Counted from the stretch's first letter, positions 40,575 to 50,058 are shown. The stretch: 64,000 bases of DNA from Duganella sp. 1411 (GCF_017833525.1 NZ_JAFICD010000003.1:806001-870000); one strand, 5' to 3'. Translations and numbers: made by a program. The notes: generated by a model from the letters alone, not told the origin.

Positions 40575-43355
40575 TTACTCCGGCGTTTCCGCGGCTCCGT
40601 CGCTGGTATCAGCTAAGGCGGCAGGAATTTTTACGGTCAGGTGCGTGGCAAACTGTCCCGACTCGCGCCCGCTCTCGGGCAGCCAGATGCTCATGCCGAC
40701 GATGTGCGCCGGCGCATCGAGTGGCGCACGGTCCTTCCGGTCCAGCGGCGGTGTGCTGTGCCTGTCGATCAGGTACAGAAGGAGCTGCGGCACCTTGCCC
40801 ACCCCGCCTTCGGCACGCAGTTTCGCAATGGTGCCCTTCGTCGGCTTTTCCGAGTCTTGGCCGTCCGCGCGGCTGTCCGCCAGCAGGTCGCCGGGGTTGC
40901 GCAGCACGCCGACCGAGACCGAGACTCCCTTCTTGCTCCTAGCCGCAAGCCGGGTACGGTCGACGCGGCCGACGGCGCCGCCGGGAAGGTCCCAGCGACG
41001 CTCCCCGTCCGGTGCATTACCGGCGACGACCACGTTCCATGCACCATAGCCGGTTTTGTTCTGGTTCGCCGCGTACCACTCGAGGAACGGCGCCAGATCT
41101 GAGAAGAACTGGGCACTCTCATGGAACAAGAACCCGGCTAGGAAAGTCCTGATGTCAGCGTAACGCACGCCACGCCAGACTACGGAATGGTGGAGCCCCT
41201 TTTCAGCCCTCTCTTCGCCAAGCTTTTGCAGGAAACCTTCGGTATGCGCTAGGTTGGCCGTATGGATGGTTTTCGCACCAAGGCCGTCATCGAAGACCGT
41301 GGTCTGCCGGTTCACGCCGGAGAAGTCATACTTTGCTCCGGTCTTCGCCTGCATGCGGCTGGCTGCCGTCGGCCGCAGCCACGAGGCGCGCGGATGGACG
41401 CGAACACGCGGACCGTACTCCGAGGGTCTGCATCCGAAATCCATGAATCGCTTCAGGTCGTCACGCAGGTCTTCCTCTGCAAGTGTCATGAAATCGAATT
41501 TCTCGCGCGTTCCTTTCGGCATCCAGATCCGTGGTAGCAGCTCATAACCCTTGCGATAGCCAAACCAGCGCCCCATCTGCATGAGGGAATCTGCTTGCGC
41601 CGACGCACGGAAAAAATATGTACTGACAAGGTTCTCCAGTGTAAGGCCCCGTGCAAGGGTACTGCCGCCGATGACGATGAATGCGGTGGCGAAATCCGGG
41701 CTGTCGGGTTCACCCGTTGCCGGATAGAACAGCCGGCGTACCTCGTTTTCGTCGTTCACGCCGTTGTTGGCACAGTTGTCAACGCATAGATGGATACCCC
41801 GTCCGTAGGTAAAAGTACCGTCTTGGTCAAGGCGGATCGACGAGACTTCCGAGACGAGTTCACGCAGCCCTTCTGCGAAGTCGGCAAAGGCGGGGTAATC
41901 CGGAACCGAGTCCAAGCGGCCGTATGATGGGAAGCGCTGGCCAAACGCCGATAGGTCGAGATCTGCCTTCACGCGTTCCCACACCTGCTCGCACTTTTTC
42001 CTGAGCCTGCTAAACGGTGTCTGTAGCCGCGCCAGCAGGGACTTTACTGCCGTGTCCATGTTCTCATGGTGCCCTTGGCGCTGACTGGTGTGGATGAGCA
42101 TGGTGACAGGTTTGGCAAAGCCTGAATATCGCATTGCAGCCGTGCAGCAGAGGAACCAGAGCACGGCTTCCTCGAGCGAGTCGGGTACCGTGGCACTGCC
42201 GTCATCGTGCAATGCTGCTACGGCCTCTTGGTCGACTTTACTGACCGGCCTGACGATACCAAGAGCTTCCTTTTCAGCCTCCGGCAGCCCGAAGATCTGG
42301 ACAGGTCCGAAATGCTCGTCGGACTGGGGCAGCGCGACAATGAAGTCTTCCGGATACAGCCCGTCCCCTGGACCCTCGTTGAGGAAATTTGCGGCCGGTG
42401 TCGCGGTGTATGCTACATAGTTCACGCTGCAGGCAGTTACATTAGTCAGGTCGACGATCAGCTTGTTGAGGCGTGTCCGATCCTGAGCCGAGATAGGGGC
42501 GGTGTTGATGCCGCCTTGGTCAGCCTCGTCATCGATGATTAGAATCCGCATCTGCTCGAGGCTGAGCGCATTGGCCGTGATCCAGCCAGCCAGCCCGGCG
42601 AGGCGCGAGGAGTTTTTCAGGCAGACCGAAAAATAGCGCCCCCGGTGGCCGGGGCTGAAATGGTAGTCCTGGGCACGCTCGCCTTCCGCGCTTTCGGCTG
42701 ACGGATGTTCGATGGCATGCCAGTGCAGGTTGCCAATATGGTTGAGGTCGCCAAGCAGACGTTTTTTCGTCTGCTTGCGCAGGTTTTCCAGCGTGCCACT
42801 CAGCACAATGAACATGTTCCAGCCATGGTCGGCTGCCATCGCCATCAGACCTGCCATGCTGGCGGTTTTACCCGACTGCACGTGTCCGACGACGAGGCCG
42901 CGGACTGCCGGCTGTCCCTGGGTATTCTTGCGAAGGTGCCTGAGAATCTTCAGGGACGAGGTCTCGATGCTGGCGACCGCCTTGTCCTTCCAGTGCTGGG
43001 CAAGCAGATGACTTTTGTAGAGCTGCCACGACGAATGCATTTCGGTGGGGACTTGGATCTCCGGCTCGGTTTCTCCGGCGCCAACCACGACAAGTGGGCG
43101 GCTGACAGATTCGGCCATTTCTTCGGCTTGCCGCTTGGCGTACACGATGTCCTGCCAGACTTGGCGGCGTATGGCAGGCGAGTCGCCCAGACTCGGCCAC
43201 TGGAAGAACTGGACCGACATTGTGAACATGCTGTCCAGATTATCATGGGCTGCGCCGCCTGCGGCGACGGCGTTCCAGTCGAACCCGTCGCGTCGCATCT
43301 TGTCAATGTGGTTTCGGTAAGGGTCGTATTGGGGGTTGATCAGAAAGTCGGACAC
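40575..43355 (-). CDS. Z1-domain superfamily II helicase-like ATPase
   Basis: A 926-residue protein starting at GTG 43355 behind AAAAGG. Helicase motifs are clear: Walker A VVGHVQSGKT near residue 160, Walker B LIIDDEADQGG near residue 275 and YTATPAANFLN near residue 316. The C-terminal Z1 domain is marked by VIGGSTLARGLTLENL and MQMGRWFGYRKGYELLPRIW. Z1 ATPases are found with MORC-like GHKL proteins in putative restriction systems and are thought to remodel or translocate DNA. It is the first gene of the operon; a promoter should lie in 43356-43630, but I could not pick one with confidence. Confidence 0.9.
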   Translation of the reverse strand: MSDFLINPQYDPYRNHIDKMRRDGFDWNAVAAGGAAHDNLDSMFTMSVQFFQWPSLGDSPAIRRQVWQDIVYAKRQAEEMAESVSRPLVVVGAGETEPEIQVPTEMHSSWQLYKSHLLAQHWKDKAVASIETSSLKILRHLRKNTQGQPAVRGLVVGHVQSGKTASMAGLMAMAADHGWNMFIVLSGTLENLRKQTKKRLLGDLNHIGNLHWHAIEHPSAESAEGERAQDYHFSPGHRGRYFSVCLKNSSRLAGLAGWITANALSLEQMRILIIDDEADQGGINTAPISAQDRTRLNKLIVDLTNVTACSVNYVAYTATPAANFLNEGPGDGLYPEDFIVALPQSDEHFGPVQIFGLPEAEKEALGIVRPVSKVDQEAVAALHDDGSATVPDSLEEAVLWFLCCTAAMRYSGFAKPVTMLIHTSQRQGHHENMDTAVKSLLARLQTPFSRLRKKCEQVWERVKADLDLSAFGQRFPSYGRLDSVPDYPAFADFAEGLRELVSEVSSIRLDQDGTFTYGRGIHLCVDNCANNGVNDENEVRRLFYPATGEPDSPDFATAFIVIGGSTLARGLTLENLVSTYFFRASAQADSLMQMGRWFGYRKGYELLPRIWMPKGTREKFDFMTLAEEDLRDDLKRFMDFGCRPSEYGPRVRVHPRASWLRPTAASRMQAKTGAKYDFSGVNRQTTVFDDGLGAKTIHTANLAHTEGFLQKLGEERAEKGLHHSVVWRGVRYADIRTFLAGFLFHESAQFFSDLAPFLEWYAANQNKTGYGAWNVVVAGNAPDGERRWDLPGGAVGRVDRTRLAARSKKGVSVSVGVLRNPGDLLADSRADGQDSEKPTKGTIAKLRAEGGVGKVPQLLLYLIDRHSTPPLDRKDRAPLDAPAHIVGMSIWLPESGRESGQFATHLTVKIPAALADTSDGAAETPE

Positions 43356-43630
43356 GGAAAACCTTTTGGAAAAAATGACGATGGTGAGGAAGGCGGCACG
43401 ACCGGTGCCCGGCCCTAGCTCAGCCAGATTGCTTACGGCATGTCGCCATCCCCAAGGTACGCGCTAAGCGTGGCAGTGATCAAACTTCTGTTCCAGAATT
43501 AATCCTCACAAGGACCGCATCAGCCTTGTCATTTACCGTACGAAGGTTGCGTTCGAATTTTACTGCAGTTATCACTAACGAAATCTGTACTTAATCTCGC
43601 CCGGAAAGTTTGTGACAAAAGCCGCAAGAA

Positions 43631-43990
43631 TTAAAAATTGGCAGACTGCGTCAGATCAACATCCTCTCCACGAAACCATCCCAATATGAGGACCCTTTTT
43701 TTGAAACCACGAGTCAGGCGTTCGTGCGCTTCTTCTTGGTTAATTTGATAGGCGCGACCAAGGTCTTGAACTAAGCGCCCCTGACCACGTTCCCAAGCAA
43801 TCTCGAGATCAAGGTCATATTTCCGTAGTATGGTGACGAAATGCGCGCCAGCCGAATTGAATTCACCTTTCTCAAATTCTGATCTTAGCGCTGGCCCAGC
43901 CTCATCAAACACTTTATGCACAAGCGCGGACTCAAAGCCGTTGTTTACTAGCTTCGTGACTACTGCTTGTGACCATGAGATGTAATCCAT
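43631..43990 (-). CDS. Small hypothetical protein
   Basis: A 119-residue protein starting at ATG 43990 (MDYISWSQAVVTK) behind AAGGATTTAG. It appears soluble and helical; the middle (NSAGAHFVTILRKYDLDLEIAWERGQGRL) and the end (GWFRGEDVDL) show no motif I recognise. It is separated from the Z1 operon by 275 bp that hold no gene I can support, and from gyrB by a bidirectional terminator, so it is probably a lone gene at the island edge. It could be an immunity-like or regulatory protein, but nothing visible proves this. Confidence 0.55.
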   Translation of the reverse strand: MDYISWSQAVVTKLVNNGFESALVHKVFDEAGPALRSEFEKGEFNSAGAHFVTILRKYDLDLEIAWERGQGRLVQDLGRAYQINQEEAHERLTRGFKKRVLILGWFRGEDVDLTQSANF

Positions 43991-44005
43991 ACTAAATCCT
44001 TTCAT

Positions 44006-44347
44006 TCGGTCTCATCGAAGCATGTGCTGTTGTCGTAAGAAACGACACCGCTGTATAACTTGGAATGTATTCGTATGCCGCAAATTGCACAACGCCAAGT
44101 TTCGACAAACACAGCCATTTCCGCTAAGCATAGCATGTTGCGTAAGTGTAAAAATGCGTGAATTCTCACATTGTGCAGTGTGCTCGTTGGAGCTCACCGG
44201 AGCAAAAAAAAGCCCACGAGTCCAATTCGTGGGCTTTTAGCGAATTTAGGCGGATGCCCTCCGAGCTATCGAAAATGATTTCCTGATAAGAGTCTCAAAG
44301 GATGCGTCTCAAAATCTCAGATTATGGCTCCTGCTACAACTGCTAGC
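44006..44347. other. Gene-free spacer between the island and gyrB
   Basis: This 342-bp stretch holds no gene I can support. It is AT-rich on its left side and contains the strong bidirectional terminator at 44205-44239. It marks the boundary between accessory DNA and the conserved origin core. Confidence 0.6.
44205..44239. terminator. Bidirectional rho-independent terminator downstream of gyrB
   Basis: AAAAGCCCACGA at 44209-44220 pairs with TCGTGGGCTTTT at 44228-44239 around a 7-nt loop. The A-run on the left and T-run on the right let it act on both strands. For gyrB, which ends at 44348 on the minus strand, it lies about 110 bp downstream. Confidence 0.9.
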
Positions 44348-46852
44348 TTAAACGTCAATATTCCCCGCCCGCAGCGCATTATTCTCAATAAACGCCCGAC
44401 GCGGCTCCACGTCATCCCCCATCAGCGTAGTAAAGATCTGATCCGCAGCAATCGCGTCCTCGATCTGCACCTTCAGCAAGCGCCGCACGTTTGGATCCAT
44501 GGTGGTCTCCCACAGCTGATCCGGATTCATCTCACCCAGACCTTTGTAGCGCTGCTTCGACACCACCCGCTCCGCCTCATCGCGCAGCCAGCCCATCGCG
44601 TGGTGGAAGTCGACCACGGCCGATTCCTTGGTGCGTTCGCCTTCGCCGCGGCGCACGATCGCGCCTTCGCCGATCAGGCCCTTGAACGTGGCGGCCGCGC
44701 TGGCCAGCACGTTGTAGTCCGCGCCTTGGACGAAATCCGCATCAATCGCGCTGACCTTGATGTTACCGTGATGCATACGCTCGATGCGCAGCGCGTGCTT
44801 CTCCGACAGCTCGTCCGAAATCACCGTGACCTTGACGGCGATGTCGTTGATCTCGGCCGCCAGCGCGCGCGCCGACGCGTCGGCCAGCTCCTGCGTGCTC
44901 AAATCCAGCGTCACGCCGGTCATGATGGCGGTCAGCGCGGCGCGGTCGATCACGCGCGTCAGGCGCATCATGATGACGTTGGCCAGGTTGAACTGACGCA
45001 CCAGCTCGGCCAGCGGTTCGCCGACGATCGGGTCTGCGCCTTCGCGCGGGATCAGCGCCGCGGTGTTGAGCGCGACGTTCATCATGTAGCTCGCTTCCTC
45101 GGCGTCATCCTTCAGATAACGCTCGTCGCGGCCGGCCTTGACCTTGTACAGCGGCGGTTGCGCGATGTAGATGTGGCCGCGCTCGACCAGCTGCGGCATC
45201 TGGCGATAGAACAGGGTCAGCAGCAGCGTGCGGATGTGGGCGCCGTCGACGTCCGCATCGGTCATGATGATGATGCGGTGGTAGCGCAGCTTTTCGACGT
45301 TGAATTCGTCCGGGCCGATCGAGGTGCCCAGGGTGGCGATCAGGGTGGTGATCTGCTCCGACGACAGCATCTTTTCGAAGCGCGCCTTTTCCACGTTCAG
45401 CACCTTGCCGCGCAGCGGCAGAATCGCCTGGAACTTGCGGTCGCGGCCCTGCTTGGCGGAGCCGCCTGCGGAGTCACCCTCGACGATGTACAGTTCGCAC
45501 AGCGCCGGGTCTTTTTCCTGGCAGTCGGCCAGCTTGGCCGACAGGCCCAGGCCGTCCATGACGCCTTTGCGGCGGGTCAGGTCGCGCGCCTTGCGGGCCG
45601 CTTCGCGCGCGCGCGCCGCTTCGACGATCTTGCCGCAGATGATTTTGGCGTCGTTCGGTTTTTCCTGCAGGTAGTCCGACAAGGTCTTGGCGACGATCTC
45701 TTCGACCGGGCCGCGCACTTCCGACGACACCAGCTTGTCCTTGGTCTGCGACGAGAATTTCGGCTCGGGCACCTTGACCGACAGCACGCAGGTCAGGCCT
45801 TCGCGCATGTCGTCGCCGGAGATTTCCACCTTGGCCTTCTTGGCGAATTCCTGCTCGTCGATGTATTTGTTGATGACGCGGGTCATCGCCGCGCGCAGGC
45901 CGGTCAGGTGGGTGCCGCCGTCGCGCTGCGGGATGTTGTTGGTGAAGCACAGCACCTGTTCGTTGTAGGCGTCGTTCCATTGCATCGAGACGTCGACCGA
46001 GATGTTGGTGTTCTGGTCCGACATGCGCTCGCCGGTGGCCTGGAACACGGTCGGGTGCAGCACCGTCTTGGCCTTGTTGATGTATTCGACGAAGCCGCGC
46101 GTGCCGCCCTCGAAGGCGAAGATTTCTTCCTTGCCGTTGCGCTGGTCGGTGAGCTTGATGTTGACGCCGTTATTCAGGAATGACAGCTCGCGGATGCGCT
46201 TGGCCAGGATTTCGTAGTGGAATTCGACGTTGCCGAAGATGGTTTCGTCGGCCCAGAAGTGGACGTCGGTGCCGCGCTTGTCGGTTTCGCCGATGACCTT
46301 GATCGGCGAGACGGCGAAGCCGTCCTTCATTTCCAGTTCGCGGTTGACCGGCACGCCGCGGGCGAATTCCATGAAGTGGACCTTGCCGTCGCGGCGGATG
46401 GTCAGCTTGAGCGTTTTCGACAGCGCGTTGACGCAGGACACGCCCACGCCGTGCAGGCCGCCGGAGACCTTGTACGAGTTCTGGTCGAACTTGCCGCCGG
46501 CGTGCAGTTCGGTCATGACGATCTCGGCGGCGGAGCGCTTCGGATCGTGCTTGTCGTCCATCTTCAGGCCGGTCGGCACGCCGCGGCCGTTGTCGGTGAT
46601 CGAGATCGAGTTGTCCGAGTGGATGGTGACGTGGATTTCCGTGCAGTGCCCGGCCAGCGATTCGTCGATCGAGTTGTCCAGCACTTCGAACACCAGGTGG
46701 TGCAGGCCGGTGCCGTCCGAGGTGTCGCCGATGTACATGCCGGGACGTTTGCGTACTGCTTCCAGACCTTCGAGGATCTGGATCGATGCTGCGCCGTATT
46801 CTTCGACTTTGGCTGGTACCGGTACTGGGTTCTCTTCTGGGATGGCGGACAT
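44348..46852 (-). CDS. gyrB: DNA gyrase subunit B
   Basis: An 834-residue GyrB, the ATPase subunit of gyrase that introduces negative supercoils. ATG 46852 (MSAIPEENPVPVP) was chosen; the longer open frame to 46999 reads through a REP-like repeat. Landmarks: LEAVRKRPGMYIGDTSDG with the GHKL ATP site, the Toprim motif VEGDSAGGSAKQGRDR, IMTDADVDGAHIRTLL, and the C-terminal QRYKGLGEMNPDQLWETTM. Length fits proteobacterial GyrB with the Toprim insert. It follows dnaN on the same strand, separated by 211 bp carrying two REP-like units. Confidence 0.98.
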   Translation of the reverse strand: MSAIPEENPVPVPAKVEEYGAASIQILEGLEAVRKRPGMYIGDTSDGTGLHHLVFEVLDNSIDESLAGHCTEIHVTIHSDNSISITDNGRGVPTGLKMDDKHDPKRSAAEIVMTELHAGGKFDQNSYKVSGGLHGVGVSCVNALSKTLKLTIRRDGKVHFMEFARGVPVNRELEMKDGFAVSPIKVIGETDKRGTDVHFWADETIFGNVEFHYEILAKRIRELSFLNNGVNIKLTDQRNGKEEIFAFEGGTRGFVEYINKAKTVLHPTVFQATGERMSDQNTNISVDVSMQWNDAYNEQVLCFTNNIPQRDGGTHLTGLRAAMTRVINKYIDEQEFAKKAKVEISGDDMREGLTCVLSVKVPEPKFSSQTKDKLVSSEVRGPVEEIVAKTLSDYLQEKPNDAKIICGKIVEAARAREAARKARDLTRRKGVMDGLGLSAKLADCQEKDPALCELYIVEGDSAGGSAKQGRDRKFQAILPLRGKVLNVEKARFEKMLSSEQITTLIATLGTSIGPDEFNVEKLRYHRIIIMTDADVDGAHIRTLLLTLFYRQMPQLVERGHIYIAQPPLYKVKAGRDERYLKDDAEEASYMMNVALNTAALIPREGADPIVGEPLAELVRQFNLANVIMMRLTRVIDRAALTAIMTGVTLDLSTQELADASARALAAEINDIAVKVTVISDELSEKHALRIERMHHGNIKVSAIDADFVQGADYNVLASAAATFKGLIGEGAIVRRGEGERTKESAVVDFHHAMGWLRDEAERVVSKQRYKGLGEMNPDQLWETTMDPNVRRLLKVQIEDAIAADQIFTTLMGDDVEPRRAFIENNALRAGNIDV

Positions 46853-46904
46853 GGACTGCTTTCTCTGTTTATCTGTTGCTGGTGTTGATTGGGGCCTGCT
46901 GGTT

Positions 46905-47059
46905 TGGCGGATTACGCGCTGCGCGCTAATCCGCCCTACGTGGATCCGAAGTCGCTTGGCCGGAGTATCAGCCGCATGCCTTGCGACATCTGGCGGCATG
47001 GGTCGGCGGCGTGGTCCGGAAACACGTAGGGCGGATTAGCCGTCAGGCGTAATCCGCCA
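46905..47059. repeat. REP-like units, copy 2 (reverse order)
   Basis: A unit at 46905-46942 (TGGCGGATTACG to CCCTACGTG) and an inverted unit at 47023-47059 (CACGTAGGGCGGATTAGC to TAATCCGCCAA). The order of the two orientations is the opposite of the other three loci, and the 80 bp between them is unrelated. The locus fills most of the dnaN-gyrB spacer and may act as a processing or termination element. Confidence 0.88.
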
Positions 47060-47063
47060 ACTC

Positions 47064-48170
47064 TTAGATCCGCATCGGCATAACGACATACTTGAAATCG
47101 GCGTTCTCCGGAATCGAGATCAGCGCCGACGAGTTCGAATCACCGAGGGCGACGTTGATCTGGTCGCACTTCAGGTTGTTGAGCACGTCGAGCAGATACG
47201 TGACGTTGAAGCCGATGTCGACGCTGTCGCCGCCGTAGTCGATCTCCAGTTCCTCGACCGCTTCCTCTTGATCGGCGTTGGTCGAGCTGATCTTCATGCT
47301 GCCCGGCGTGATGATGCAGCGCACGCCCTTGAACTTGTCGCTGGTCATGATCGCCGCGCGTTGCAGCGAACGCAGCAGCTCGTCGCGGCCGATCGTGAAT
47401 TCGTTCTTGTAGCCCTTCGGAATCACGCGCGTGTAATCGGGGAACTTGCCCTCGACCAGCTTCGAGATCAGCTCGATGTCGGCGAAGGTCAGCTTGACCT
47501 GGTTGGCGGCGATGTCGAGCTGCACCGTTTCATCGTTCTCTTCCAGCAGACGCTGCAGTTCGATGATGGTCTTGCGCGGGATGATCACTTCCTGGCGCTC
47601 GAAGGTTTGCTCGGTCTCCACCTGGCAGAACGCCAGGCGGTGGCCGTCGGTGGCCACGGCGATGACGTTGTTGCCGTCCAGGACCAGCAGCAGGCCGTTC
47701 AGGTAGTAGCGGATGTCCTGCTGCGCCATCGAGAAGTGCACCATGTTGAACAGGTGCTTCAGGGTTTTCTGCGGCAGGGTGACGCTGGCGCTGTAGCTGT
47801 CGGCCTGCTGGACGGTCGGGAATTCCTCGGCGGCCAGCGTTTGCAGCGCGAAGCGCGATTTGCCCGTCTGCACGGTCAGGCGCTTGTTGAGCAAGGTCAT
47901 CGTGACGTCGCCCGATTCCGGCAGCGCGCGCAGGATGTCGAGCAGCTTGCGCGCGGCCACGGTGGTGCCGGTCACTTCGGCGCCGGAGCCGATCGCGGCG
48001 TTGGTCGTGATCTGCACTTCGGTGTCGGTCGACAGGAAGGATACGTTCTCGCCGTCTTTGCGGATGAGGATATTGGCCAGAATCGGCATAGTGTGCCGAC
48101 GCTCGACAATACCGCTCACGATCTGCAGTGGCCGGAGAAGGGTATCTCGGGTGGTTTTGACCAATTGCAT
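47064..48170 (-). CDS. dnaN: DNA polymerase III beta subunit (sliding clamp)
   Basis: A 368-residue sliding clamp. N-terminal MQLVKTTRDTLLRPLQIVSG and RRHTMPILANILI are typical, and the C-terminal segment with VIPMRI-type ending (YVVMPMRI) closes the third domain. It holds polymerase III on DNA and also recruits Hda, MutS and other partners. The gene follows dnaA with a 96-bp spacer and precedes gyrB, the standard Burkholderiales order without recF between. The stop codon lies just outside the REP-like repeat. Confidence 0.98.
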   Translation of the reverse strand: MQLVKTTRDTLLRPLQIVSGIVERRHTMPILANILIRKDGENVSFLSTDTEVQITTNAAIGSGAEVTGTTVAARKLLDILRALPESGDVTMTLLNKRLTVQTGKSRFALQTLAAEEFPTVQQADSYSASVTLPQKTLKHLFNMVHFSMAQQDIRYYLNGLLLVLDGNNVIAVATDGHRLAFCQVETEQTFERQEVIIPRKTIIELQRLLEENDETVQLDIAANQVKLTFADIELISKLVEGKFPDYTRVIPKGYKNEFTIGRDELLRSLQRAAIMTSDKFKGVRCIITPGSMKISSTNADQEEAVEELEIDYGGDSVDIGFNVTYLLDVLNNLKCDQINVALGDSNSSALISIPENADFKYVVMPMRI

Positions 48171-48266
48171 AGATTATCCTCAGTAGTAAAGATTAACGAT
48201 ATTTCAAGATTAACTTATGTGCAGCTCTGCAGTTCAACCAATCATAATGGCAAAACTAGCGTCCCG

Positions 48267-49664
48267 CTAGCCCTTCAGTGTTTGTTCCAGAACGTGCAGT
48301 TCGTGGTTGCATTCCGGGTTTTTCGTGCGGTCCAGCGCGATCTTGCGGACCGCGTGCAGCACCGTCGTGTGGTCCCTTCCGCCGAACAGTTCGCCGATCT
48401 CCGGCAGGCTCTTTTGCGTCAGTTCCTTGGCCAGGTACATGGCGATCTGGCGCGGCCGGGCGATGTTGGCCGGACGGCGCTTGGAGTACATGTCGGCGAC
48501 CTTGATGTTGAAGAAGTCGGCCACGGTCTTCTGGATGTTTTCCACCGAGATCTGGCGGTTCTGCACCGACAGCAAGTCCTTCAGCGCTTCCTTGACGATG
48601 TCGATCGTGATGTCCTTGCCGTGGAAGCGCGAGTACGCCAGGATCTTGCGCAGCGCGCCTTCGAGCTCGCGCACGTTCGAGCGCAGGTGCTTGGCGACGA
48701 AGAAGGCGACGTCGTCCGAGAACGTGACCCCTTCCTGCTTGGCCTTCTTCAACAGGATGGCGACCCGCATTTCCAGCTCCGGCGGTTCGATGGCCACCGT
48801 CAGGCCGGAGTCGAAGCGCGAGATCAGGCGGTCGTCCATGCCGGTGATTTCCTTCGGATACGTGTCCGAGGTGATGATGATCTGCTTCTTGGCGGCGATC
48901 AGCGCTTCAAACGCGTAGAAGAATTCTTCCTGCGTGCGGCTTTTGCCTCCGAAGAACTGAATATCATCGATCAGCAGCATGTCGAGCGAGTGGTAGTAAT
49001 GCTTGAAGTCGTCGAAGCCCTTGCGCTGATAGGCGGTGACGACGTCGCGCACGTACTGCTCGGCGTGGATGTAGCGGATCTTGGCGCCCGGCTGGTCGGC
49101 CATGACCTGGTTGCCGATGGCGTGGATCAAGTGGGTCTTACCCAGGCCGACGCCGCCGTAGAAGAACAGCGGGTTGTACGACACGCCCGGGTTGTTGGCG
49201 ACCTGGATGGCGGCGGCGCGCGCCAGCTGGTTGGCCTTACCGGTGACGAAACTGTCGAAGGTCAGGTCGGTGTTGATGCGGCTTTGCTCGCGGCGCGGCG
49301 CGGCCGAGGCCGGCAATTCCGGCACCGACGGCACCGGGTCGGAGTTGCGCGCGTGGCCGTTCGGGTTGCCGTCGTTGTAGTCCGGCGCCGGCACCACGGT
49401 GGCGGCCTTTTTCGGCATCGACAGACGCGGGTCGAGCACGAACTGCACTTCGGTCGGCGCTTCCCAGTACTGGCAGGCCAGCGCCGTGATGCGGCTGGCG
49501 AACTGCGATTTGACCCAGTCCAGCTTGAAGCGGTTCGGTGCGGCCACACGCAACTTGCCCGCCTCGTAATCGAGTGGGATGAGCGGTTTTATCCACGCGC
49601 TAAATTGTTGCGGCGTCAGTTCCAACTCCAACTGTGCGGAGCAGGTCTGCCAGAAATTTTCCAT
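48267..49664 (-). CDS. dnaA: Chromosomal replication initiator DnaA
   Basis: A 465-residue DnaA. Domain I starts MENFWQTCSAQLELELTPQQ; the variable domain II is Pro/Asn-rich (about 85-130); domain III has Walker A GGVGLGKTH and Walker B LLIDDIQFF; domain IV ends with the DnaA-box-binding signature GGRDHTTVLHAVRKI. It unwinds oriC and controls its own expression. A consensus DnaA box lies about 100 bp upstream of the start, in the divergent spacer to rpmH. Confidence 0.98.
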   Translation of the reverse strand: MENFWQTCSAQLELELTPQQFSAWIKPLIPLDYEAGKLRVAAPNRFKLDWVKSQFASRITALACQYWEAPTEVQFVLDPRLSMPKKAATVVPAPDYNDGNPNGHARNSDPVPSVPELPASAAPRREQSRINTDLTFDSFVTGKANQLARAAAIQVANNPGVSYNPLFFYGGVGLGKTHLIHAIGNQVMADQPGAKIRYIHAEQYVRDVVTAYQRKGFDDFKHYYHSLDMLLIDDIQFFGGKSRTQEEFFYAFEALIAAKKQIIITSDTYPKEITGMDDRLISRFDSGLTVAIEPPELEMRVAILLKKAKQEGVTFSDDVAFFVAKHLRSNVRELEGALRKILAYSRFHGKDITIDIVKEALKDLLSVQNRQISVENIQKTVADFFNIKVADMYSKRRPANIARPRQIAMYLAKELTQKSLPEIGELFGGRDHTTVLHAVRKIALDRTKNPECNHELHVLEQTLKG

Positions 49665-49765
49665 GAATCTTATCTATTCTCTACTGCTGATGAGGGTGTG
49701 GACCGGGGCTGTTGCGCCGCGGGTTCGCCACACGTAACGCGCTATTCTACTCTCGCTCGCTAAAG

Positions 49766-49774
49766 TTATCCACA
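49766..49774 (+). promoter_or_regulatory. DnaA box (perfect consensus)
   Basis: TTATCCACA, the strict DnaA box, about 100 bp upstream of the dnaA start. It may serve both origin function and dnaA autoregulation. Confidence 0.75.
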
Positions 49775-49837
49775 GGCACGCCGCTTATTTTTCATCCTTC
49801 CGGTCGGGCCCGGATCGCCGGCAAACCGGATCTGTTG

Positions 49838-49866
49838 TTGACAAGCAGGGCCGAAATGCTGATAAT
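49838..49866 (+). promoter_or_regulatory. Sigma70 promoter for rpmH-rnpA-yidD-yidC
   Basis: TTGACA at 49838-49843 and GATAAT at 49861-49866 are 17 bp apart, a near-consensus promoter pointing to rpmH, about 190 bp before its start. Confidence 0.8.
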
Positions 49867-50058
49867 TCAGGGTTCCCCGCCCGTATTCCGTGTTTATTCA
49901 CTTGAACGTCAATATGGAGTAAGCGTGGATTAGCGGGCGATGAGATGGACCCAGCTGTGCCGGTAGCGTTGGCATGGGTGCGCGAAGTGTCATTGGCACC
50001 AAAAATTGACGGGCGCTGGCCCGATTTTGTATTTTTTTCTGCTTTTAGCGAGACCAAC

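Larger units (their letters stand above)
49665..50058. other. Putative oriC region between dnaA and rpmH
   Basis: This 394-bp divergent spacer has the position expected for oriC in Burkholderiales. It contains one perfect DnaA box (TTATCCACA, 49766-49774), a near match (TTATTCACT, 49894-49902), and T-rich tracts at about 50027-50047. I see fewer boxes than in a model oriC, so part of the origin may extend into flanking genes, or some boxes are degenerate. Confidence 0.6.

Noticed and set aside
44205..44239. Part of a tRNA or a repeat
   Set aside because: The symmetric stem with an A-run before and a T-run after is a bidirectional terminator; no cloverleaf can be formed.
46853..46999. Longer GyrB with 49 extra N-terminal residues
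   Set aside because: The extension reads through a REP-like unit and has no GyrB-like sequence; the usual N-terminal region starts after ATG 46852.
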